Origin: Inhella inkyongensis | Lineage (GTDB): Bacteria > Pseudomonadota > Gammaproteobacteria > Burkholderiales > Burkholderiaceae_C | Length of the DNA: 64,000 bases | Assembly: GCF_005952805.1 (NCBI RefSeq) | Contig: NZ_CP040709.1 | Coordinates: 3,286,001 to 3,350,000 of the forward strand | Direction of reading: 5' to 3' | In this document: piece by piece, positions 28,684 to 37,100 of the stretch | How the letters are laid out: every line of letters starts with the position of its first letter | How positions within the stretch are numbered: the stretch's first letter is position 1 | The notes under the pieces: model-generated | What the model was told of the DNA's origin: nothing | The model's input: only the letters and a program-made list of their open reading frames with translations | The model's database searches: none | Program-made: the position numbers and the translations under genes

Positions 28684-29552
28684 TGAGCTCGATGCTTGAA
28701 CGCGTCAAGGCCGCCCTGCCCGCCCTGCCCCCGGCCGAGCAACGGGTGGCCAAACTGCTGCTGGAGGATGCCCGCGCTTTTGCCACCTTGCCCGTCAGCG
28801 AACTGGCCGACCGCGCCCAGGTGAGCAAGCCCACCGTGGTTCGCTTCTGCCGCAGCGTGGGCTATGACGGTTTGGCCGACTTCAAGCTCAAGCTGGCCGG
28901 CAGCGTGAACGAGGGGGTGCCCTTTATCCATCGCGCCGTGGAGGCCGACGACAAGCCCGCGGACCTGGTGGTGAAGGTGGTCGACAACGCCGTGGCAGCG
29001 CTGCTGCACTACCGCAACGACGCCAACAGCCACGCCGTCGACCGGGCCATCGCGGCCTTGACCTTGGCCGGCGAGCAGGGTCGCCGCATTGAGTTCTGGG
29101 GCGTCGGCAATTCCGGCATCGTGGCGCAAGACGCGCACCACAAGTTCTTCCGCCTGGGCGTCCACAGCAGCTGGTGCTCGGACGGTCATGTTCTGTTGAT
29201 GAGCGCCACCATGCTGGGCAGCGGAGACTGCGCGGTGCTGATTTCCAATTCGGGCCGCAGCCGCGACCTGCTGGATGCGGCCGAGACGGCGCGCAAGAAG
29301 GGGGCCACCCTCATCATCCTGACCGCCAGTGGCTCACCGCTGGCGCAGCTGGGCCAGATGCCCGGCCATGTGATGCTGGCTGTTGACCATCCCGAGGACT
29401 TTGAGCGTTACAGCCCGATGGTCTCCCGCCTCTTGCAACTGGTGGCCATCGACATCCTGACCACTGGCGTGGCGCTGCGGCTGGGCGAACGCCTGCGGCC
29501 GATGCTGCAGGAGATCAAACGAAATCTGCGCAGCAAGCGCTACGCCAGCTGA
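28683..29552 (+). CDS. hexR: RpiR-family transcriptional regulator HexR
   Basis: A 289-residue regulator with an N-terminal RpiR-type helix-turn-helix (about 1-77; VSELADRAQVSKPTVVRFCRS) and a C-terminal SIS sugar-phosphate-binding domain (about 120-260; WGVGNSGIVAQDA and ISNSGRSRDLLDA). HexR represses zwf, edd and related genes and is released by 2-keto-3-deoxy-6-phosphogluconate. The zwf-hexR coupling and the operator upstream support the specific name over a generic RpiR call. The ATG follows a strong GGAGGAGG ribosome binding site within the end of zwf. Confidence 0.92.
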   Translation: MSSMLERVKAALPALPPAEQRVAKLLLEDARAFATLPVSELADRAQVSKPTVVRFCRSVGYDGLADFKLKLAGSVNEGVPFIHRAVEADDKPADLVVKVVDNAVAALLHYRNDANSHAVDRAIAALTLAGEQGRRIEFWGVGNSGIVAQDAHHKFFRLGVHSSWCSDGHVLLMSATMLGSGDCAVLISNSGRSRDLLDAAETARKKGATLIILTASGSPLAQLGQMPGHVMLAVDHPEDFERYSPMVSRLLQLVAIDILTTGVALRLGERLRPMLQEIKRNLRSKRYAS

Positions 29553-29556
29553 AGCC

Positions 29557-29862
29557 TCAGGCCGGGGACCAGATCAATTCGTGCACGCCATAAAGGCGTG
29601 CCAGGTCTTCCAACGCCGGCGGTGCGGCATGCACCTTGAGAGCCAGCCCATGCTGCTGGCACAGGCGCGCGCAGCCCAGCAGCAGGCTCAGCACCGAGGA
29701 GTCGAAGTCACTGAGCTCGGCAGCACTGATCTGTACCTCCCGGCCGGCCGCTGCCGCCACCCCGGCGGCTTCGGCCTTCAAACTGGCCTGCCACTGACTC
29801 CAGAGCGCGCCCGCCTGTGCGAGCAAGACGTTGGCGGGCAGGCGCAGCAAGCTTTCAGGCAT
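29557..29862 (-). CDS. mlaB: STAS-domain protein MlaB
   Basis: A 101-residue STAS-domain protein, the small cytosolic subunit that in E. coli binds MlaF and stabilises the MlaFEDB phospholipid transporter. The core ELSDFDSSVLSLLLGCARLCQQHG carries the conserved Asp-Ser-Ser helix region of STAS proteins. It is the last gene of the mla operon, one base after mlaC. Its end converges with hexR, with four bases between the stops. Confidence 0.88.
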   Translation of the reverse strand: MPESLLRLPANVLLAQAGALWSQWQASLKAEAAGVAAAAGREVQISAAELSDFDSSVLSLLLGCARLCQQHGLALKVHAAPPALEDLARLYGVHELIWSPA

Positions 29863-29863
29863 C

Positions 29864-30499
29864 TCAGGCGCCCGACTTGGCCGCGGCCTTGGTGTTGCGC
29901 TCGACCAGGGACTGGATCAGGCCATCGATGCCCTTGGCCGAGATTTCCTGGGCAAAGCTGCTGCGGTACTGGTCACCCAACCAGATGCCCAGCACATTCA
30001 TGTCGTAAATCATCCAACCCTTGTCGCCCTTTTCAAGGCGGTATTCCAGTTGGATCGGATCGCCCTTACCGCGCACCTGGGTCTTGACCACCACCTCGGT
30101 CTCTTCCGGTGCGGCCTTCAGCGGCTTGAACGCCAGCTGGTGGTCTTTGACCTGCGACAGCGCGCCCGCATAGGTGCGAATCAGCAGGGTGCGGAATTCC
30201 TTCTGCAGCTTGTCCTGCTGCTCAGGCGTGGCCTGGCGCCAGTAGCGTCCCACCGAACTGGCGGTCAGGCGCTTGAAGTTCACATGCGGCATGACCTTGG
30301 TTTCAACCAAGGCTTGGATGCGACCCATGTCACCGGCCTGGATGGCCTTGTCTGCCTTCACCGCCTCGATGGTCTCTTGCGAGAGTTCCTTGACGAGGCC
30401 ATCGGCCGTCGATGCGTCCGCCCCCAGCGCAGGCAAGCAAGCCGCAGCACTCAGGCCCAGGGCCACGATCCAAGCATTCAGTTTGAGTTTCACAAGCAT
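29864..30499 (-). CDS. mlaC: Periplasmic phospholipid carrier MlaC
   Basis: MlaC shuttles phospholipid between the outer-membrane MlaA complex and the inner-membrane MlaFEDB transporter. The 211-residue protein has a signal peptide (cleavage near LGADA) and the family segments VMPHVNFKRLTASSVGRYWRQA and YDMNVLGIWLGDQYRSSFAQEI. The ribosome binding site GAGAGG abuts the ATG; an in-frame GTG at 30493 would be better spaced (6 bases) and gives MKLKLNAW, so it may be the real start. Confidence 0.95.
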   Translation of the reverse strand: MLVKLKLNAWIVALGLSAAACLPALGADASTADGLVKELSQETIEAVKADKAIQAGDMGRIQALVETKVMPHVNFKRLTASSVGRYWRQATPEQQDKLQKEFRTLLIRTYAGALSQVKDHQLAFKPLKAAPEETEVVVKTQVRGKGDPIQLEYRLEKGDKGWMIYDMNVLGIWLGDQYRSSFAQEISAKGIDGLIQSLVERNTKAAAKSGA

Positions 30500-30582
30500 C
30501 CTCTCTCAATCGGTAGAGCCAGCGCCAGTTGGCGTGGCGACGCACAACGCGTCAACAGTCCTTCGGGCCGACAGGCCCCGCC

Positions 30583-31329
30583 TCAGGGCGATGAAGCCGC
30601 CGATGCGGCCGGCTTTGGCGGCAGCACCTCAAACTCATCGTCCTCGCTGGGCTTGGGGCGCTTCTTGTAGTTGGCGCGCTGCAAATAGGCGTCGCGGAAG
30701 AAGGTGTACTTGTCCAAGGCAATGCCTTCCACCAGCTCACCGGCCTGCAAGAAGCTGGCGCGGGTGTGAATCACTTCCAGCGCCGTGGCCGCAATGCGGC
30801 TGCCAGCTTCGTCAAACAAGACCGAAGAGCGCGCCAGTCGGTCCACCGGAAGTGCGACGGTGTCGCGCACCGTCGAAGGCCCCATCAGCGGCAACACCAG
30901 ATAGGGCCCACGCCCCACACCCCAGGTGCCCAGAGTACTGGCGAAATTGGCACTGCGCTTTTCCAGACCCGCCTCACCGGCGATATCGATCAAACCGCCC
31001 AGACCCAGCACCGAGTTGAACGCAAAGCGCGCACCCTGCTCCACGCCCAGCTGCAACTCGCCCTGCAACAGCCAATTCACCGAGGACCAGGCATCGGCCA
31101 AATTGCCAAAGAAGTTGCCCACCGCCTGCCGCGCCGGCGACGGCACCACTTCTTGGTAAGCGCGTGCCGCCGGCTTGACCAGTGACTCATCCAGCACGTC
31201 GTTGAAGGCAAAGACCTTGCGGTTGAATCCCTCCCACGGATCTTTGGGGTGGGGCTCGGCACCCGGCGGCAGCGCCGTGCTGGCGCAGGCGCTCAGCAAC
31301 AGGCTGAGCAAGGCCACACGCAGTCTCAT
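30583..31329 (-). CDS. mlaA: Outer-membrane lipoprotein MlaA (VacJ)
   Basis: MlaA removes mislocalised phospholipids from the outer leaflet of the outer membrane. The 248-residue lipoprotein has a lipobox (LLSAC, Cys15) and the family motifs DPWEGFNRKVFAFND, PSPARQAVGNFFGNL and the C-terminal KRPKPSEDDEFEVLPP tail. In E. coli mlaA is unlinked, but in betaproteobacteria it often lies inside the mla operon as here. The start overlaps the mlaD stop (ATGA). Confidence 0.96.
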   Translation of the reverse strand: MRLRVALLSLLLSACASTALPPGAEPHPKDPWEGFNRKVFAFNDVLDESLVKPAARAYQEVVPSPARQAVGNFFGNLADAWSSVNWLLQGELQLGVEQGARFAFNSVLGLGGLIDIAGEAGLEKRSANFASTLGTWGVGRGPYLVLPLMGPSTVRDTVALPVDRLARSSVLFDEAGSRIAATALEVIHTRASFLQAGELVEGIALDKYTFFRDAYLQRANYKKRPKPSEDDEFEVLPPKPAASAASSP

Positions 31330-31799
31330 GGCTTGTCCCCCGCCGGCTCCGCCGCTTTGTTGTAGAGGAACTGACCAATCAGGTTCTCCAACACGACGGC
31401 CGACTGGGTCTGCTTGATCACATCATTGGGTGCCAGATTCTTTTCCTCAGCACCCGGCTCCAGGCCGATGTACTGCTCACCCAGCAGGCCCGAGGTCAGG
31501 ATCTTGGCCGAGCTGTCCTTGGGGAAGAGCACGCCCTGGTTGAGGCGCAGGCTCACACGGGCCTGAAAGCTCTTGTCGTCGAAGCTGATGGACTCCACCC
31601 GTCCGATCACCACACCGGCGCTCTTGACCGCAGCCCGGGGCTTGAGCCCCCCGATGTTGTCGAACTTGGCACTGACCACATAGCCCTCGTCAAAGTTCAG
31701 ACTCAAAAGATTGCCCGCCTTCAGGGCCAGGAACAACAAGGCCGCCCCGCCCATCATCACGAACAGACCAACCCAAAGATCATGTTTCGAATTCGACAT
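31326..31799 (-). CDS. mlaD: MCE-domain phospholipid transporter subunit MlaD
   Basis: MlaD forms a hexameric ring in the periplasm, anchored in the inner membrane. The 157-residue protein has one N-terminal membrane segment (about 9-27) and a single MCE domain (about 38-115; GLKPRAAVKSAGVVIGRV and GLLGEQYIGLEPG). A short C-terminal helix (ENLIGQFLYNKA) follows. It lies 13 bases after the mlaE start-distal end and overlaps mlaA. Confidence 0.96.
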   Translation of the reverse strand: MSNSKHDLWVGLFVMMGGAALLFLALKAGNLLSLNFDEGYVVSAKFDNIGGLKPRAAVKSAGVVIGRVESISFDDKSFQARVSLRLNQGVLFPKDSSAKILTSGLLGEQYIGLEPGAEEKNLAPNDVIKQTQSAVVLENLIGQFLYNKAAEPAGDKP

Positions 31800-31812
31800 C
31801 CTTACTCTCCCT

Positions 31813-32589
31813 TCACAGCGAGAACATCATCGCTGTCAGCACGAAATCCAGGGCCAGTACGGCCAATGAAGAGCGCACCACCGTCTGGGTGGTGGCCTGC
31901 GCGACGCCTTCCGGCGTGGCGCGGCAGCTAAAGCCCTGCCAAAGCGCCACAAAGGTCACGGTTAATCCAAAGACCAGACTCTTGACCACGCCGTTCCAGA
32001 CGTCGGCAAACACGTCCACGCCGCCCTGCATCTGCGACCAGAACGAACCGCCGTCGATACCCAGCAGAGGCACCGCCACCAGCCACCCGCCGATGACCCC
32101 CACCGCCGAGAACACAGCAGCCAGCAAAGGCATGGCGATCAAGCCGCCCCAGAAGCGTGGCGCCAACACGCGCTGCACCGGGTCCACAGCCATCATCTCC
32201 ATGGCGGTGAGTTGTTCGCCGGCCTTCATCAAGCCGATCTCGGCCGTCAGTGCGGTGCCGGCCCGGCCGGCAAACAACAGGGCGCTCACCACGGGCCCCA
32301 GTTCACGCACCAGGCTCAGCGTCACCAACAGGCCCACCGCCTCGGCTGAGCCATAGCGCTGCAAGGTGTAATAACCCTGCAGGGCCAGCACAAAACCGAC
32401 AAACAGGCCCGAGACGCTGATGATGGACAGCGAACGATTGCCGAGAAAAAACAATTGGTCGCGGATCAGCCCAAAGCGACGCAAGCTGGCAGCCAGGCGC
32501 GCCAACAAGCTCAGTAGCAGGCGCGTGGCCGCCCCCAACTCTTCCAGGCCCTCGATCACATAGCGACCCAGCTGTGCAGGCTTCAGCAT
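31813..32589 (-). CDS. mlaE: ABC transporter permease MlaE
   Basis: MlaE is the membrane-spanning subunit of the phospholipid ABC transporter. The 258-residue protein has five to six membrane segments and the family motifs FVGFVLALQGYYTLQRYG, LVRELGPVVSALLFAGRAGTALTAEIG and MKAGEQLTAMEMM near the middle, the last containing the coupling helix. The start overlaps the mlaF stop (TGATG). Confidence 0.97.
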   Translation of the reverse strand: MLKPAQLGRYVIEGLEELGAATRLLLSLLARLAASLRRFGLIRDQLFFLGNRSLSIISVSGLFVGFVLALQGYYTLQRYGSAEAVGLLVTLSLVRELGPVVSALLFAGRAGTALTAEIGLMKAGEQLTAMEMMAVDPVQRVLAPRFWGGLIAMPLLAAVFSAVGVIGGWLVAVPLLGIDGGSFWSQMQGGVDVFADVWNGVVKSLVFGLTVTFVALWQGFSCRATPEGVAQATTQTVVRSSLAVLALDFVLTAMMFSL

Positions 32590-33398
32590 CAGAAGGCCCC
32601 CACGCCGAAATCTTGCGCCACCGGCAGGGCCGGCTGGTGAAAACGCACCGGCCCATCGGCCTGAGCATGGACGAACTGGTGCACCAAGGGATCCTCGCTG
32701 GCCATCAATTCTTGCGGCGTGCCCTGCGCGACCACGCGACCATTGGCCACAAAGGCCACCCGGTCGGCGATCGCAAAGGTCTCGTGCAGGTCGTGCGACA
32801 CGATGATGCTCGTGAGCCCCAAAGCGTCATTGAGCTCGCGAATCAAACGCGCCGCCACGCCCAGGGAAATTGGATCCAGGCCGGCAAAGGGTTCGTCATA
32901 AAGCACCACGTCCGGATCCAGCGCGATGGCACGGGCCAAGGCCACGCGACGCGCCATGCCGCCCGAGATCTCGCTAGGCATCAAATCCCTCGCCCCGCGC
33001 AGGCCCACCGCATTGAGCTTCATCAGCACCAGATCACGGATCATGGACTCGGGCAGATCGGTGTGCTCACGCAAGGGGAAGGCAACGTTTTCGAACACCG
33101 ACAAATCAGTGAACAGGGCCCCGAACTGGAACAGCACGCCCATTCGCCGCCGCACGGCATACAGCCCGTCGCGATCCAGGGTGCTGAGGTCTTGCCCATC
33201 AAAGAGCGCTTGCCCGCGCTGCGGCAGGATCTGGCGCCCAATGACGCGCAGCACCGTAGTCTTGCCGCCCCCCGAGGTGCCCATGATGGCCAAGACCTCA
33301 CCGCGCCGTACTTGCAGGTTCACATCCTGCAGCACCACGCGGTCGCCATAGCCGCAACTCAGTTCGCGCAGTTCGATCAAAGGCTTAGTCGCAGGCAA
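32589..33398 (-). CDS. mlaF: ABC transporter ATP-binding protein MlaF
   Basis: MlaF hydrolyses ATP to drive phospholipid transport through MlaE. The 269-residue protein has Walker A GTSGGGKTT near residue 40, the signature ISGGMARRVALARA, Walker B VVLYDEPF and the switch His in IIVSHDLHE. The start appears to be TTG, with GGAGAG seven bases upstream and no ATG in a better position. It opens the mlaFEDACB operon. A TATGAT hexamer at 33464-33469 (minus strand) may be the -10 of the operon, but no good -35 was found. Confidence 0.95.
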   Translation of the reverse strand: MPATKPLIELRELSCGYGDRVVLQDVNLQVRRGEVLAIMGTSGGGKTTVLRVIGRQILPQRGQALFDGQDLSTLDRDGLYAVRRRMGVLFQFGALFTDLSVFENVAFPLREHTDLPESMIRDLVLMKLNAVGLRGARDLMPSEISGGMARRVALARAIALDPDVVLYDEPFAGLDPISLGVAARLIRELNDALGLTSIIVSHDLHETFAIADRVAFVANGRVVAQGTPQELMASEDPLVHQFVHAQADGPVRFHQPALPVAQDFGVGAF

Positions 33399-33494
33399 AA
33401 ATGGCTCTCCAAGCTAGAAGCAGATTTGGACCCTACCTCCTGGGACGGAAGACAAGGCCGCGCATCATAGGTGGAAACCCTGCTCAAAATTCCC

Positions 33495-34187
33495 TCAAGG
33501 CAATGGCGATGTTGCCTCCCCGCGACCGGCGGAGCTGGACTCAAAATCCACCTCAATCCGGAGCCACGACTTGACCGGGAGACCCCCCCGAAGCGCGGCT
33601 CGATAGTGCACGGTAGAAAACGCACGGATCAACTCATCGCGTAGCGCTTGGGGTAAGTTGGGGCTCTCGACTCGAATGCGACGAACCATCCCGCGATCGT
33701 CAACAAACAATACGGCCCGTCCTCTGTAGGAGCCGGGTGGTGGTGCATCCCCCTCTGGCCAACGCAACACAACCTCATGGACAGGCGCCGCCACATCATC
33801 TACCTCAGTGCGCGGCAGATAGTCCTCTTCCCTGAACTCCTCACCTTCAGTCGCAATCCCGCCTGGCAGGGAGGCCCCACCAGACCACGCTCCCCCGGCG
33901 CTCTGCTCGCCCTCCGGTACGGCCCCCTCGTCAACGACAGGCGCTGACGCAGCTGGAGACTGAACAGCAAGAGCTGCGGAACTGGGCGAGATCAGTCTCA
34001 GCCGGATCGGGAGAAGTTGGAGTGGCTGGGCCGCAGAAGCTTTTCCCAAAGGCCCACTGCTTCCAGTTCCCGACCCAACCCGAATCACCCCCAACTCCGG
34101 AAGTATCCAAACCCCAACCAGAGCACTATGAATCGCCAAGGAAAGGCCTAGACATATCCCCAGTTGAGAGCCAGAGCGCAATGTCAA
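33495..34187 (-). CDS. TonB-like protein encoded after pilY1
   Basis: A 230-residue protein with an N-terminal membrane segment (about 8-30), a low-complexity Pro/Ser/Ala/Glu-rich middle (about 40-140) and a C-terminal TonB-like fold (about 148-218; YRGRAVLFVDDRGMVRRIRVESPNLPQALRDELI in outline). It resembles energy-transducing TonB proteins, which link ExbBD to outer-membrane receptors, but no exbB, exbD or receptor gene is near. The start is TTG, overlapping the pilY1 stop as TTGA, so it is coupled to the pilus tip operon. A role with PilY1 or pilus secretion is inference only. Confidence 0.75.
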   Translation of the reverse strand: MTLRSGSQLGICLGLSLAIHSALVGVWILPELGVIRVGSGTGSSGPLGKASAAQPLQLLPIRLRLISPSSAALAVQSPAASAPVVDEGAVPEGEQSAGGAWSGGASLPGGIATEGEEFREEDYLPRTEVDDVAAPVHEVVLRWPEGDAPPPGSYRGRAVLFVDDRGMVRRIRVESPNLPQALRDELIRAFSTVHYRAALRGGLPVKSWLRIEVDFESSSAGRGEATSPLP

Positions 34188-37100
34188 TTCGTCAATTCAC
34201 GCCACGAACTGCGCTTAGCAGGCTGACGAGCCCCGGTAGCGGCGGTGCAATCTGCACAAGGGGGTTCCTTTTGCGTACTAACAGCTCCGCCTTTACCGGT
34301 GATGATAGTTACAGGGCCAGTATCACCTATTACAGTCGTCAAGCCAGCAACCATTTCGGGAAGCTTATTGGACTCGCCTTTGCCAGAAATTACATCCAAC
34401 TCATAAAGCCAGGACGTACCAGACTTACCCGCTTCACACTCATCGGCAGATCCTCCAGGCAGATTGCCCGCGGCCTTCAGGAGGCGTCCTGAAATCTGCA
34501 TATCAACATCCACACGCTCGCCGGCTGGCAAATCCACATACCAACCCGACTTGGCGGCCCAATCAACCTTGGGGCTGGCAGGATCAATAACGCGCCTGGA
34601 CGGCTTGCTCACGTCGGGCGCCAGCGTTTGCTCCACCAATTCGTCCCTTAACACAGAATATGCTGCATTGGTCAGCGGATCCTTGAAGGCATAGATGGAC
34701 TGGACTGCGGTTGTACTAATATCGCTAGAGCCCAAGTACTTTCCAGTGCCAACGAATAGAACCGGATATTTCACCGCATTGTATTTCAATTCAGCCACCT
34801 GAATCTGTGTCGTCACTGGCTGAGGAGCGCCAGTCGGACCAACCAACGAAGCCAATTTAAGGACACCAGAAGCAGGCTGAAAGTTACCGTCTATATCGAA
34901 GCGCCAAACGCCACCCGCGAGATCGCCCGCATAGAAGCGACTTGCAATGTTTTGCTCACCGTCCTCAACCCAGGCAGACAGCTTTGAAAGACCCACCGAA
35001 GCACCGGTCCTCAACTCATCAATGAAGACACCGGTATTCGCATCAATGTATACCATCCGATCTTCGGCACCAGAGTTATATCCCGAAGCAAACGCAACGA
35101 TCCACCTTCCATCACTCCGCCTCGTCACGATCGGGTTACTGAACGTCAACCCCAACGCACCCGAACCGGCATATTCCCACAATGGCTTTGGATCAACCGG
35201 ATCGGTAATATCAAGCGCAAAGTAACCCACCCCTCCCGCATTCAGCCCAACAACCACAATGGTGCGCCAAACACCATTGGCGTCGCTGACATCCGCCACA
35301 ATGGCGCTGCCATCCACGGTAAAAGTGTGTTTCGATTCATAATTGCGATCGGCCAATCGATACAACTTACTCATCACCAAGCCTGGCACATAGGCCCACC
35401 GCTCCTCGCCGGTCGCCTCATCAAACGCATGAAGCATACCGTCATTGGCGCCAACCAAAACAACCTTAGCGCGCGTACTCTTGGCCGCCACAAAACTGGA
35501 ATAGCCAGGAAGGCTATATTTAAATGGAGGCTTACCAACGTACACCGGCGACGAGCTCACAATGTCCCCCAAAATTCCCGCCCTATTCCTGAATAGCGGA
35601 TTGACATTGCCTCTCAGAAATTCAACGAGATTGGCTCCAGAATTCACAGCCGCGAGATCAGCCGCCGACAGGCTCCCACACTGACTCAGCGCCGGAGCCT
35701 TACTGCACGCATCATCAAAATACGCCTTCTGTACCGAGGAGAGCTTCGAATATGTAAACTCTTCTCGGGTTAAAGCACCAGCCGCTCCCGCAGCAAAATA
35801 TATTGAGCGGGGCGATGTTCGCTTTTGCAACTGATCCGCAGCTGACCATTTGGCAGCATCCACCAACGTGCCGTCCGAGGCAGTTTTAGTCAACACAACC
35901 TGAGAACCAATGAACTCGTACTTGCGGAGATCACCCGTCCAATCGACCGACTTGAAGCTGGCGACATAGACTCCGTTGTCGCCTGCAACTGGCTCTAAGC
36001 TACTCGTAGCAGCCGCCGACGCCGAACCGACCAAGCCCTGTAGCGAACTCAAAATGGAGTTCAACCCCACGGAAAGGCTGTCTGGATCGCTAGCTGTAAA
36101 AAATTTACCCCGACCGTTCACCGCCGCATGCCACAGGTCATCAATATTCGCTGCACCTGCATTCGATGAAGGTACAGGCCAATCTTTACTCCCCGCTCGC
36201 AGATCCGCAAAATCTCCAGAGGCCTGGGTCTGGTAGTTTGGATCCCATTTGAGTATGCCGTTCTGACCGACCGACAACGAATAGGTGGTCATGTGCTGCC
36301 AATTTGCATCGTCAAACTGCCCAGCCTTAGGTACATTGTTCTTGCACAAGTCCCTACCACTGGGTCCACCACAGTTGCCAAGCGCTGTCGTCCTCAGGTC
36401 CGTCGCGTAGTAATACATCGCCGCGTCCGCCAGAGAATTATCGGAGCCATTTGTCGAGGTGGTGCTTGTGGTGCTTGTCTTGGCGCCGACCGTAGTAACT
36501 GGCGATGTTTTCGTGACGACCGGCGTACCTTTCACGGTAGCAGACAACCCGCTGCTCAAGGTTTGGCTGACTGGAGCCGTGGTCACGGCTGGAGCATCAA
36601 CCACCTTGTTGTGGTCTGCAGGTCGAGCCGACAAACATCCCGCATTGGAAACACTCACGAGCCTGGGACTGGTTTGATCGGTTCCGAGTGACTTGGAATC
36701 TGGCGGCCTGACCACATCAGGCAGCATCGTCTGCGAGGAGCTTTCGGTCACCTTATTGACGACAGTGGATCCTGCGGTTGTGATATCAGAACTCAGGGTG
36801 CCATTAACCGTTTCAACCACCCGCGTCCGCGGAGTCGTCTCCGTCACTCGCTGGGTTACAACGTCCTCCCAGGATATTTCGGTTTGAGTTGTGACTTCTG
36901 AAACATCACGAATGTCGTAGCTCGTAATCTGCCTTTCGTAATACCTTCTTCCCGAACCGCAACTCCCTTTATCCACGTAAAAGGTGCGCAACTGCCCTTT
37001 CGTGGGCGTATAGATTCTGCTTTTAACAGTCTTCAACCGATTGGATCGCGTCGTCGTGGTCTCACGGTATTCATCGATCGTGTCCCATTTTTCGGTCAAC

